This document shows positions 5,654-14,000 of a DNA stretch of 35,641 bases, piece by piece; positions within the stretch are counted from its first letter, which is position 1; each line of letters opens with the position of its first letter. The stretch lies in assembly GCA_003138485.1 (NCBI GenBank), contig PLGF01000116.1, positions 28,791 through 64,431 on the forward strand, given 5' to 3'. The DNA is from Verrucomicrobiales bacterium. GTDB lineage: Bacteria; Verrucomicrobiota; Verrucomicrobiia; Limisphaerales; Palsa-1400. The notes under the pieces are model-generated. The model ran no database searches. It was not told the DNA's origin and saw only the letters and a list, made by a program, of their open reading frames with translations. Position numbers and translations under genes: made by a program.

Positions 5654-7567
5654 ATGAATGGAAAAAACAAAAGTCCTGGACGAAAATGGTGGATGGGTTG
5701 GCCGGCCTTCTTCTGGATTCTATCCGGCGCGGTCATTGTTGATCTTGTCTGGCTGATGATCGCGGCCAAAATGGGGATGGGCTTCGGTTTTTTCGCAGGG
5801 TCCGATTCGACGCCGCCTGGGTTGATTATCGATGGCGCGGCTGTGTTTTGCGGCGCGGTGCTTCTCGCGTTTCTGGTTTTTTGGACGCGCCCGTTGTTCG
5901 CATGGCCGTTCATTCGAATCCGCGGATGGCTGCGGTGGCTGTTTAAGTGGCTATCGGCCTTCGCTTTACTCGTCGCCCTGTTTTACGCCGAGGAAGATTG
6001 GCGCGGGAAACGGAATTGGGAACAATACAAACGCGCCGCGGAAGCCAAAGGCGAGCGATTTGATTTGTCCAGTTTTGTCCCGCCTGCAGTGCCGGACGAC
6101 CAGAATTTCGTTTTCGCGCCGCTCGTCTCCAATAGCTGCTTCGCCCGCATTGACGGGAACGGGTCTGGTCCCGATACCGCAAACACCAATGCCGGGCGTC
6201 GCTTGGAGATTCGGATCAATGCCCGCCCCGACTGGAAACCCTGGCCCACGAACGGGTTTGAGGGCAACTGGACACTTGGCAGAAGAATCGATCTGAAAAC
6301 TTTTCAGGATTACTATCGCACCCCCGTTACTTCAGATCAACGGACCAACGAAATTAGGGGCCGACGTCGAAGGCCCGGGGGTCGCGCCTTCCCGCCCACT
6401 ACGAATCCGGAGCCGGTTGCGACGAACGAATTCCCCGTGGCGCCGCAACCGCAGTCGCCTGTGGCTGACGTTTTGCTCGCATTGAGCAAATACGATTCCG
6501 CCGTCGAGGAGTTGCGGGAAGCCAGCCGCCGTCGCCTTTTTTGGTTTCCATTCCAATTCCGTCCAGAAACAACCAATGGATTTTCCAACCCGAACCTGGC
6601 TCCGCTCAAGGAATGCGTTTTGTTTTTGCGATTGCGCGCTGTTGCCGAATTGGAAAACGGCCAGAGCGAAAAGGCTTTGGAGGATGTGAAGCTCATGTTC
6701 TATCTGGCAAATCCCGCCCGGCACGAATCGTGGCGCGAACTCGGCGTCCTCCAAGGGTGGCGCTGGGGCAATATGAAACTGGCGCTCCAACCCGTCTGGC
6801 AAGGGTTGGTTGACCATGAATGGTCGGGCGCCCAGCTCGTTGCGATTGATGAAGGATTGGCCAAGTTCGATTTTTTGTCTGACTACCAGTCCTTCGTTCG
6901 CAGTGAGCGCGCGGAGATAATCGAGATGATAGATACTATTGAGCAACGGCGCCTTCATGTGTTTTGGGAGCAGCTTTATTTTGGCAATGATCAAGACGGC
7001 AATTCACTGTGGGATCGGGTCTTTAATGAAGGCACATTAGCTGCGTTAGCCCCAAAGGGCTGGTTCTCTCAGAACGATCTCGCGGTCTCCCGACTCATTC
7101 AGGTGTCGCTTCGGACCGATGCCGAGATTGAGCGGCGAATCCTGTCCGCTGAAGCCGCAACTCGTTTCCAAGACGCGATTGCAGACAACCAGCGGCATCG
7201 GTCCCCCTGCAACCTTGCAGCCTCGCTCGCGTATTACTTGATGGGAAGAGCAATGTATTTCGCGTTTGCTCAATCTTCACTGGATCGGGCGCGCGTTGCC
7301 TGCGCTTTGGAGCGCCATCGTTTGGCGGAAGGCGAATATCCAGCCATTCTGGACTCGCTGGCGCCCCGCTTCATGGAAAAACTCCCGCGCGACATTATCA
7401 ACGGCAAGCCGCTGCATTACCGGCGCACCGGCGGCGGTCGATACCTGTTTTACTCCGTCGGCTGGAATGGAACGGATGACGGCGGGAGCGTCGTCCTCAA
7501 GAAAGGTTTGATGCGCCCTGCTCTTGACATTGCCGAAGGCGATTGGGTCTGGCCGAACCCAGAGTGA
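5654..7567 (+). CDS. Uncharacterised membrane-anchored protein
   Basis: 637 aa. The N-terminus carries three hydrophobic segments (about 17-37, 58-77 and 95-111), followed by a long soluble part, probably outside the cytoplasm. The soluble part is mostly helical. It contains a Pro/Asn-rich stretch near 230-260, and a C-terminal block about 80 residues long with the pattern ALERHRLAEGEYPAILDSL, PRDIINGKPLHYRR and FYSVGWNGTDDGG. I know that block from many uncharacterised Planctomycetes/Verrucomicrobia proteins, where it resembles the C-terminal part of pseudopilin-like proteins; no enzyme activity is known to me. It has its own promoter and ends 7 bp from the convergent kinase gene, so it is probably a single-gene unit. 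I do not recognise a function. Confidence 0.8.
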   Translation: MNGKNKSPGRKWWMGWPAFFWILSGAVIVDLVWLMIAAKMGMGFGFFAGSDSTPPGLIIDGAAVFCGAVLLAFLVFWTRPLFAWPFIRIRGWLRWLFKWLSAFALLVALFYAEEDWRGKRNWEQYKRAAEAKGERFDLSSFVPPAVPDDQNFVFAPLVSNSCFARIDGNGSGPDTANTNAGRRLEIRINARPDWKPWPTNGFEGNWTLGRRIDLKTFQDYYRTPVTSDQRTNEIRGRRRRPGGRAFPPTTNPEPVATNEFPVAPQPQSPVADVLLALSKYDSAVEELREASRRRLFWFPFQFRPETTNGFSNPNLAPLKECVLFLRLRAVAELENGQSEKALEDVKLMFYLANPARHESWRELGVLQGWRWGNMKLALQPVWQGLVDHEWSGAQLVAIDEGLAKFDFLSDYQSFVRSERAEIIEMIDTIEQRRLHVFWEQLYFGNDQDGNSLWDRVFNEGTLAALAPKGWFSQNDLAVSRLIQVSLRTDAEIERRILSAEAATRFQDAIADNQRHRSPCNLAASLAYYLMGRAMYFAFAQSSLDRARVACALERHRLAEGEYPAILDSLAPRFMEKLPRDIINGKPLHYRRTGGGRYLFYSVGWNGTDDGGSVVLKKGLMRPALDIAEGDWVWPNPE

Positions 7568-7574
7568 CCGGGGT

Positions 7575-9107
7575 CTAACTGATCTGCGAGGCCGGGGCGG
7601 GGCCGCGCTTGCCGTCGAGGCATTCGCGGACTACCTGGGCCAGGCGGGTGGGGGGGTAGGGTTTGGCCAGGAAGTTGAAGCCTTCGAGCAGGGCGATGTC
7701 TTTGCCCGCCATGCCGGGGCTGTAGCCGCTGGTGTAAATGACTTTCAAGCCGGGCGACTCGGCCTGCAGCCGCTCGGCCAACTGGCGGCCGGAGACGCCG
7801 CCGGGCATCACCATGTCAGTCAACAGTAAATCCACTTCGTCCTTGTGCAGCGCCCACACGCCCAGGGCTTCGACGCCGGAGTTAGCCTGGAATATGCGGT
7901 AGCCGCACAATTCAAGGATGTCCACGACCAGCTCGCGCAAGGCCGGCTCGTCCTCGACGACCAGGATCGTTTCGTCGCCGCGCGCCATGTCGGCAAGGTT
8001 TTGGGACAGCCCCACATCGGCCGCGAGGGCGGGCGCGGCGGATTTGGCCGGGGTGTCGGCGCCGGGCAGGAAGATGGTGAAGGTCGAACCGGCGCCAACC
8101 TGGCTGTCCACCACGACCCAGCCTTGATGCTGTTTGGCGATGCCGTAAATGGTGGCCAGGCCCAGGCCGATGCCTTTGCCGGTTTCCTTGGTGGTGAAAA
8201 ACGGCTCGAATAAATGGCTCAAGGTATGGGCGTCCATGCCGCAGCCGGTGTCGGTTACTTTCAAACAGACGAAGTGACCCGGCCGTGCGTCTGGATTAAG
8301 GACTGAGGAGACCGGTTCGAGGGCCTGGCGGGAAGTGGCGACGGTGATCTGGCCGCCGTTGGGCATGGCGTCGCGGGCGTTGAGGACGAGGTTGACCAGA
8401 ATCTGCTGGATCATGCCCAAATCCGCGGAGACGGCGGGAAGATTGGGCGTGGCGTTGAACCGGAAGACAATTTGTTCGCCAACCAGACCGCGAAGCATGG
8501 GGCTGAGATTGAGAATGACCTCATTCAGGTCGAGATTGCGCTGTTGCATGACCTGCTTGCGGCTGAACATGAGGAGTTGCTTGATGAGCTTGCCGGCGCG
8601 CTCGGCGGCGGCGCCAATCTGCCGGGCGGAACTCTCGCAAGGCTCGGGGAGGCCCGACGCGCCGGCCAGGAGATCGGCGTGGCCTTGAATGATGGTGAGG
8701 ATGTTGTTGAAGTCGTGCGCCACCCCGGCGGCCAGTTGGCCGACGGCCTCCATTTTAACGGAATGGCGCAACTGGGCCTCGAGGTTCAGGCGGTCGGTGA
8801 TGTCGGTGGCGTAGCAGTGGACGACCTTGGCTTCAAGGATGGGAATGAAAGACCAGGAAATGGTGCGCCGCCGGACGGTGGCCAGTAGATTCATGATCTT
8901 CTCGCCGGAGCCAAGACACAGGGTAATGAGCGCCGCGGTATCCGATGGGAGAATGGAGGCCGGGGTATCGGCTCCGATCGCGGCAGCCAGATCGCGGGCG
9001 GCATCGTTGTAATAGATCACAGAGCCGTCGGCGGACAATGAGAGAACAGGGTTGGGGTTGGAGCGAGGAAAAGAGGCCAGGTCTTGGTTTAGTTCCTCGA
9101 GATTCAT
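7575..9107 (-). CDS. Cytosolic PAS hybrid histidine kinase with receiver domain
   Basis: 510 aa. An N-terminal PAS-like domain (about 12-105: LSLSADGSVIYYNDAARDL) has no membrane segment, so the sensor is cytoplasmic. Next comes the HisKA helix with phospho-accepting His131 in AHDFNNILTIIQGH, then the HATPase with the N-box (VLNARDAM), DTGCGMD, FEPFFTTKE and GIGLGLATIYGI. A C-terminal receiver domain follows, with DEPAL, the phospho-Asp in LLLTDMVMPGG, and a closing FLAKPY lysine loop. It would autophosphorylate and pass phosphate to its own receiver. No DNA-binding output is attached, so a downstream phosphotransfer partner must exist elsewhere. It begins 9 bp after the next kinase gene ends, without a Shine-Dalgarno sequence, and is probably co-transcribed with it. 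Confidence 0.92.
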   Translation of the reverse strand: MNLEELNQDLASFPRSNPNPVLSLSADGSVIYYNDAARDLAAAIGADTPASILPSDTAALITLCLGSGEKIMNLLATVRRRTISWSFIPILEAKVVHCYATDITDRLNLEAQLRHSVKMEAVGQLAAGVAHDFNNILTIIQGHADLLAGASGLPEPCESSARQIGAAAERAGKLIKQLLMFSRKQVMQQRNLDLNEVILNLSPMLRGLVGEQIVFRFNATPNLPAVSADLGMIQQILVNLVLNARDAMPNGGQITVATSRQALEPVSSVLNPDARPGHFVCLKVTDTGCGMDAHTLSHLFEPFFTTKETGKGIGLGLATIYGIAKQHQGWVVVDSQVGAGSTFTIFLPGADTPAKSAAPALAADVGLSQNLADMARGDETILVVEDEPALRELVVDILELCGYRIFQANSGVEALGVWALHKDEVDLLLTDMVMPGGVSGRQLAERLQAESPGLKVIYTSGYSPGMAGKDIALLEGFNFLAKPYPPTRLAQVVRECLDGKRGPAPASQIS

Positions 9108-9116
9108 GGCGGGAGG

Positions 9117-10685
9117 TTACACAGGGTGGCTGCCAGAGGCCAGCGTTGATTGCACCGGCCTCGCGGCGTCGAGGGCGTCGCGCACGGCTTGGGCGAGTTG
9201 GGTTGAACGGTAGGGTTTGGAGAGGAAAGTGACGCCCGGTCTGGATGCTTCGCCGGCTTGCAGGAGTTCCTGGCTGAATCCGCTGCTGAAGATGACCGGA
9301 AGACGGGGGTCGTCCTCGTGCAATTTGGCGGCAAGTTCCCGGCCGGACAGGCCATCGGGCATGGTGACGTCGGTGAGGAGCAAATCAATGCGGCCGCGGT
9401 TCTGGTCCCAGAGATGCAGGGCTTGGAGACCGTTGGGGGCTTCGAGAGCTTTGTAGCCGTGGCTTTGGAGGATTTCGCAGACCATTTCGAGCAGGACCGG
9501 CTCGTCCTCGACGACCAGAATGGTTTCCCTGCCGCCGCGGACTGGACGCTCTGTGGACGGGGCGGCGCCTGGCTGCGGAAGCTGGTCGGTGACAGGGAAA
9601 AAGATGTTGAAGGTGGCGCCTTGTCCGACCTTGCTCTGGACTTCGATCCAGCCCTGGTGCTGGTTGACCATGCCAGAAACAGAGGCCAGGCCCAGACCCG
9701 CTCCTTTGCCCACTTCTTTGGTGGTGAAAAATGGCTCGAACAAACGGTTGATGACGGCGGTGTCCATGCCCGATCCGGTGTCCGTCACGCTAAGGTGGAC
9801 GAAGCGCCCCGGGCGGCGGTCGGAACCGGCGGGAATGTCAGCGGCGGCAAATTGGGCCGGCTCGGCGCGGATGGTCAATTGGCCGCCGTCGGGCATGGCG
9901 TCGCGGGCGTTGACGGCGAGATTGATGACGATTTGCTGAAACATCTCCGGATCGGCCAGGATGGGAGGCAACCCGGCGGCAATGACAAGGCGGAGAACGA
10001 CCCGTTCGCCGACGAGACGGGCAAGCATCTCCTCGGTGTCGCCCAAAGCGTGCTTGAGGTCGATGGGTTTTTGCTGCATGACCTGTTTGCGGCTGAAAGC
10101 GAGCATCTGCTTGATGAGGCGGGCGGTCCGCTCGACGCCATCGTTAATGATGGTCAGAGACTCGACGGCTTCGTCGTCGAGATGGGGGTTGTCCATGAGC
10201 AAGGAGGCGTGGCCCTGGATGATGGTCAGAATGTTGTTGAATTCGTGAGCCAGACCGGCGGCCAACTGGCCGACCGCGGCCAGACGCTCCTGGCGCATGA
10301 TGTATTGCTGGCTGGCCTGAAGGGCGCGCTGGGCTTCCTTGCGCTCGGCGACTTCCTGCTGGAGGCTCTTGGTCCATTGGTCGATCAATTGGAAAAGTTG
10401 TTCGTCGCGCAGCTTGAGAGCGCGCTGGCGCCGCCGGCTGGCCCACCGGTAAATCCCCAAAGCGGCCAGCGCGAGCGCCAGCGGGGCCAGGATGAAGAGA
10501 ATTGCCCAGCGGCCGGGCGGCGGGCCGGGAGGGCCTTCTTGCGCGCCCCACAAGGGCGAGCCGCCGAGAAGGAGCAGGAGTGCGGCTGCCTGAACAAAGG
10601 AGCCGCTGCGCGAGAAGCCGAAGCCGGTTTTCATTTCCACGTCCATCCCAGCCAACGGCGGGGAAGGCATAAACAACCGGGCCAT
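9117..10685 (-). CDS. Membrane-anchored hybrid histidine kinase with receiver domain
   Basis: 522 aa from the farthest start (10685). Starts at 10646 or 10634 are plausible, because the residues after the latter (MKTGFGFSRSG, then a Leu-rich core ending in WGAQ) look like a signal peptide. A second hydrophobic segment follows (about 61-79), then a coiled coil (about 95-130) and HisKA with His147 in AHEFNNILTIIQGH. The HATPase boxes are VNARDAMPDGG, DTGSGMD, FEPFFTTKE and GAGLGLASV. The C-terminal receiver has its phospho-Asp in LLLTDVTMPDG. The periplasmic part is too short to be a ligand domain, so sensing may be through the membrane or a partner. It is very similar to the kinase downstream, so the pair probably arose by tandem duplication. 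Confidence 0.9.
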   Translation of the reverse strand: MARLFMPSPPLAGMDVEMKTGFGFSRSGSFVQAAALLLLLGGSPLWGAQEGPPGPPPGRWAILFILAPLALALAALGIYRWASRRRQRALKLRDEQLFQLIDQWTKSLQQEVAERKEAQRALQASQQYIMRQERLAAVGQLAAGLAHEFNNILTIIQGHASLLMDNPHLDDEAVESLTIINDGVERTARLIKQMLAFSRKQVMQQKPIDLKHALGDTEEMLARLVGERVVLRLVIAAGLPPILADPEMFQQIVINLAVNARDAMPDGGQLTIRAEPAQFAAADIPAGSDRRPGRFVHLSVTDTGSGMDTAVINRLFEPFFTTKEVGKGAGLGLASVSGMVNQHQGWIEVQSKVGQGATFNIFFPVTDQLPQPGAAPSTERPVRGGRETILVVEDEPVLLEMVCEILQSHGYKALEAPNGLQALHLWDQNRGRIDLLLTDVTMPDGLSGRELAAKLHEDDPRLPVIFSSGFSQELLQAGEASRPGVTFLSKPYRSTQLAQAVRDALDAARPVQSTLASGSHPV

Positions 10686-10740
10686 CCTACGGCGAGTGGC
10701 TGATTGTTCAATGACAATCTCGGAAAAAAAGGCAAAAACC

Positions 10741-11640
10741 TCAAAAAGCGGTCAGCTTCTCCAGCGCCCGGGCGCGTTTTTCAATGGCGGCGCGAGTGAG
10801 GCGGGTGGTGGTTTGCAGGCCAAAACCTTCGCAACAATATGAGGCGACCACGGTTCCATAAATCATGGCGCGGCGGAGATGGGCTTGCACCGGCCCTTTG
10901 GCGGCGGACAAATACCCCATCATGGCGCCCACAAACGAATCGCCCGCGCCGGTGGGATCGACGACCCGCGACAGCGGATAGGCGGGGGAAATGAACAGGC
11001 CGCCCAGCGCGGAAAGAATGGCGCCGTGCTCGCCTTTCTTCACAATAACGGTTTTGGGGCCGAGGCGGTGGATTTTCTGCGCGGCGCGAATCAGGTTGTC
11101 CTCCCCCGTCAACTGTCGCGCTTCGCTTTCGTTCAAGACAAAGCCGTCCACGCGGCGGAGGAGCTTGAGCAATTCGGGCAGGGCGATGTTGAGCCAGAGG
11201 TCCATGGTGTCGGCGACGACAAACGCGGGGCGGCGCATCTGGTCCAGGACGTGATGCTGCAAGCCAGGGGCGATGTTGGCCAACAGGACGAACGGCGTAT
11301 CCCGCCAAGCCGGAGGAAGGACCGGGGTGAAGCTTTCGAAGACGCCCAGTTCGGTCTTCAAGGTGCGCCTGTTATTCATATTGACTTCATATTCGCCGGC
11401 CCAATGGAAGGTCTTGCCGGGAACGATTTGCAGCCCCGCAAGGTCGATGCCGCGGCGGCGATAAAGGGCGAGGTAACGCCTGGGAAAATCCTCCCCCACC
11501 ACTCCGACGAGGCGGACGGGGGCGAAGAAACTCGCCGCGACGGCCGCGTGGCTGGCGGAGCCGCCCAGAAGCCGGGGTTTATCGGCCCCCGGAGTTTTGA
11601 TGGAATCCAGCGCCGTCGAGCCAACAATCAACACACTCAT
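10741..11640 (-). CDS. PfkB-family sugar or nucleoside kinase
   Basis: 299 aa, close to the usual family length. The N-terminus (SVLIVGSTALDSI, then LGGSASHAAVAA) and the C-terminal signature DPTGAGDSFVGAM (from Asp228, catalytic base Asp234) are those of ribokinase/PfkB enzymes. These phosphorylate a hydroxymethyl group of sugars, sugar phosphates or nucleosides using ATP. FVLNESEARQLTGE and VIVKKGEHGAI are the other standard blocks. The motif set resembles the adenosine-kinase-like members of Verrucomicrobia and Planctomycetes, but the substrate cannot be read from sequence. It stands alone: the kinases downstream end 55 bp away on the same strand, and about 300 bp of gene-free DNA (11641-11944) lies upstream. 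Confidence 0.9.
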   Translation of the reverse strand: MSVLIVGSTALDSIKTPGADKPRLLGGSASHAAVAASFFAPVRLVGVVGEDFPRRYLALYRRRGIDLAGLQIVPGKTFHWAGEYEVNMNNRRTLKTELGVFESFTPVLPPAWRDTPFVLLANIAPGLQHHVLDQMRRPAFVVADTMDLWLNIALPELLKLLRRVDGFVLNESEARQLTGEDNLIRAAQKIHRLGPKTVIVKKGEHGAILSALGGLFISPAYPLSRVVDPTGAGDSFVGAMMGYLSAAKGPVQAHLRRAMIYGTVVASYCCEGFGLQTTTRLTRAAIEKRARALEKLTAF

Positions 11641-11944
11641 TTTAATTCAGGTTTCAGATAATCGAAGGCGGAGCTTACGGCGAAGCCGACCGCGTTCAAA
11701 GCGGAAAATCGTGTTAACCGCCTGATCGCCTGATCGCATCGACGGCCCTGTTTGTGGTGGTGCTGGGGCCGGGGGAATCGGTGATTGGCGTGTCGGCGGG
11801 CTTTCCACCGCAACCTTTGTCGAAGCACAGATGTTGGCGGCGCTGACGGCTCGGCTTCGGCAGCCGGATTACAATGCTGTCCAGAGCAAGCTCTCAGGCG
11901 CAAGCACGGCGGGCTGCCCGCGCCGCCGTGCGTGTTAATGCGCC
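11641..11944. other. Gene-free stretch with a GC-rich hairpin
   Basis: No plausible gene on either strand. CACGGCGG at 11905-11912 pairs with CCGCCGTG at 11923-11930. This lies just beyond the minus-strand DUF1579 stop and could act as a weak terminator, although no T-run follows. CGCCTGAT is repeated in tandem around 11718-11735. Confidence 0.35.
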
Positions 11945-12532
11945 CTACTGCCTGGTGTAGGTGATTTCCATCGTCTTTAGGCCATCGTGCGACATCTCCA
12001 TGACATGCTTGTCCGGGCCAAGGACGCGGAGCACTTGCTTCATGGAAATGTCTTTCTGGCCGGTACCGGGGCAATCAGTCTTGCCTTCCAGCGTGATGAC
12101 GTTGTAGCCGTCCTCTCCCCTCCCCTCGCTTGTAACCATGGCGGTGCTGATATCATCCACCCAAACGCTCTTGAATTTCTGCTTTGTATTATCGAAACCG
12201 AAAAGCCACCGCCCGGTAAACGGCTTGCCCATCATCTCTCCGTGGAACTCTTCCTCGAGGAAACGCCCCCCAAATATCCAACTGGCTTTTGATGTGGCGT
12301 GGCTGATATTGGCAGGGCCATCGGGATTCATAAACCATTTCACCTCGGCCTTCCAATTTCCCGCGAAGGCATTGAGCGCCTTATGCGCGGCACCGGGGGT
12401 GCCGGCAGCCTGCACCTTCTTCATCATCTCCTCTTTGTTGAGATCCTGCCTCAAGGAACCGAATTTATGCTCCCCTTGCCGGGAGCTGGATTCAGCAGTT
12501 CCGGCTCTCTCCTCGTAAACGTCAGTCTTCAT
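11945..12532 (-). CDS. DUF1579 family protein
   Basis: 195 aa, start supported by AAAGGA eight bases upstream of the ATG. The first 45 residues are charged and variable. From about residue 50 the protein follows the DUF1579 pattern: LNAFAGNWKAEVKWF, a SWIFGGRFLEEEFHG segment, GKPFTGRWLFGFDNTKQKF, WVDDISTAMVTSEG, and a final MEITYTRQ. DUF1579 proteins are predicted lipocalin-like beta barrels of unknown function, often described as clearing or stress-associated. No signal peptide is seen, so it is probably cytoplasmic. It is isolated from its neighbours by long gaps on both sides. Confidence 0.85.
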   Translation of the reverse strand: MKTDVYEERAGTAESSSRQGEHKFGSLRQDLNKEEMMKKVQAAGTPGAAHKALNAFAGNWKAEVKWFMNPDGPANISHATSKASWIFGGRFLEEEFHGEMMGKPFTGRWLFGFDNTKQKFKSVWVDDISTAMVTSEGRGEDGYNVITLEGKTDCPGTGQKDISMKQVLRVLGPDKHVMEMSHDGLKTMEITYTRQ

Positions 12533-13154
12533 AAGCGTATTCCTTTCTCATTTAGGTTTGTTGCTTGTTGACGAGTGCGAATGTTCACACTTTCCCGCCA
12601 GGCAGGATTCTCAGGGGCCTCCACGTTTAACCGAGACCTGATCGTCTGAAAGCAATGAAACCTCACTAAAGTCATGACAAATTGCAATCAGGGGATCATG
12701 GAATTGGAAGTCGGGGAACAGACCATCTTGTGGGCGGCGAATTCAGGTTGCGATTGGCAGATCAGATAATCCATGTATGCTCAGGCTCAAGGCATCGTCG
12801 TTTTGTTCAGCAATTGTTGTTGCATGTTGCCCGGCTGTCGGGGCTGTTGATTCGCCCTTGGGCAGGGTGCCGGCCCGGTTTCCGGTCTGCCGGAGCGCTT
12901 GACAAAGAAAGGGGCTTGCCCGGGTCGCGGGGAAGTCGAAAGGCTTTACAGTTTATACCGCTGGCTTGCAATCCTTTGAATTTTAGCCGCTTGCGTCGCG
13001 CTGATCACTCCGCGCGTCGGAATTGTTTACAGTTTCGATGGGGGAGTGGAGGAACGTGCAGTGATGTCTTGACCGGGAATAGAATGCCTAAACTGTTGAC
13101 TTCCAAACAGATAGGTTCCGCTGCTGGCATTGGGATCAAGGGCAGAATGTGCTG
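12533..13154. other. Gene-free region upstream of the VPDSG-CTERM gene
   Basis: About 620 bp with no credible gene. A 168-codon plus-strand frame (12682-13188) has no recognisable domain and runs through the sigma-54-type promoter, so I reject it. TGTCT at 13065-13069 lies 90 bp upstream of the promoter -24 box. It may be half of an activator site, since the same word occurs at a similar distance from the second sigma-54 site. Confidence 0.45.
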
Positions 13155-13170
13155 CGGCACGCTCTATGCT
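13155..13170 (+). promoter_or_regulatory. Sigma-54-type promoter of the VPDSG-CTERM gene
   Basis: The sequence CGGCACGCTCTATGCT has GG at 13156-13157 and GC at 13168-13169, ten bases apart, and fits the GGCACG-N4-TTGC consensus except for one base of the -12 box. Transcription would start near 13181, about 32 nt before the ATG at 13213. PEP-CTERM-type genes are known to be RpoN-controlled in several bacteria, which supports the call. Confidence 0.6.
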
Positions 13171-13212
13171 AAAAACGGAGTCACTTGAGCAACTAAGCAG
13201 CACAATAAATTT

Positions 13213-13833
13213 ATGAAGAGAACTATTTGCAACGTGATTTGTGTGCAACTGTTGGCCGGTTTTACGTATGCTCAAGACATCAATTTTGACAGCATAGCTG
13301 GTACCTACAACGCTATCCCAAGCGGCTACGCTGGAATGAACTGGAACAATTTGATCGAGCTTAACGCTCAGAATTACAGCTTTAATCCGAGCGGATACTT
13401 GAACGGCAACACGTCGTCGCCGAATGTGGCGTTCAACGCCTACGGCAGCCCCGCCTCGTTTTACTCGGTGGGATTGACGCCCTTTGCATTGACGTCCGCT
13501 GAATTCACGGCGGCATGGTTTAACAATCTGAATCTGGAGGTGGAAGGCTATCTGGGAGGCCATTTGGTGTACGACCAGAATTTCACATTGCAGGAAACGG
13601 CGCCCCAGGACCTGCAGTTTGGCAGCGTCATGGTGGATACGGTTAACTTCTTCACATCGGGTGGCACTCCGGCTCCCGGCGTGATCGGATCTGGCACACA
13701 GTTCGCCTTGGACGACCTCATAGTAAACGGATCCTCAGTAAATGGAGCGCCCGTTCCTGATGCCGGGGCGACGGCGCTGCTGTTGGGTCTGAGCGCGGGG
13801 GCAATTGGCCTGATTCGTCGTAAGTTGAGTTAA
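13213..13833 (+). CDS. Secreted protein with VPDSG-CTERM sorting tail
   Basis: 206 aa. A short signal peptide (about 1-20, ending FTYAQ) is followed by a Gly/Asn/Tyr-rich beta-type domain of about 155 residues, which I do not recognise beyond a resemblance to the jelly-roll-like bodies of other exosortase substrates. The C-terminus is a tripartite sorting signal: VPDAG (181-185), a hydrophobic helix (about 187-201) and the basic end RRKLS. This matches the VPDSG-CTERM type (Ala replacing Ser) found in Verrucomicrobia and processed by an exosortase/EpsH-like enzyme, so the protein is probably cleaved and anchored or released at the cell surface. No exosortase gene is in the window. It is a single-gene unit with a sigma-54-type promoter upstream and a strong terminator downstream. 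No Shine-Dalgarno sequence is seen. Confidence 0.85.
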   Translation: MKRTICNVICVQLLAGFTYAQDINFDSIAGTYNAIPSGYAGMNWNNLIELNAQNYSFNPSGYLNGNTSSPNVAFNAYGSPASFYSVGLTPFALTSAEFTAAWFNNLNLEVEGYLGGHLVYDQNFTLQETAPQDLQFGSVMVDTVNFFTSGGTPAPGVIGSGTQFALDDLIVNGSSVNGAPVPDAGATALLLGLSAGAIGLIRRKLS

Positions 13834-13863
13834 GAATTCCCAGCGCCGTTCGCTCGGTCATTT

Positions 13864-13896
13864 AACGTCTCCGGTCGCAGATCGGAGACGTTTTTG
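13864..13896 (+). terminator. Rho-independent terminator after the VPDSG-CTERM gene
   Basis: AACGTCTCCG (13864-13873) pairs fully with CGGAGACGTT (13883-13892) around a 9-nt loop, and five Ts begin at 13891. It lies 31 bp after the stop codon. Its minus-strand reading also has a partial T-run, so it may also stop transcription from the convergent SMP-30 gene. Confidence 0.85.
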
Positions 13897-14000
13897 CTTT
13901 CTTCCACGGGATTAGAGTTCCTTCCAATTTTTCCGCCTCCAACCTTTTGGCATGAATGATGTCTGCCACAAGAAGCTCCCAATATGCCCGCCTGGGCGTG

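Noticed and set aside
9258..10703. 481-codon plus-strand frame opposite the membrane-anchored kinase
   Set aside because: The Gly/Asp/Val-rich text is a mirror of the kinase codons; no domain is seen, and the minus strand has all kinase boxes.
12682..13188. 168-codon plus-strand frame
   Set aside because: No domain, no ribosome site, and it overlaps the sigma-54-type promoter of the next gene.
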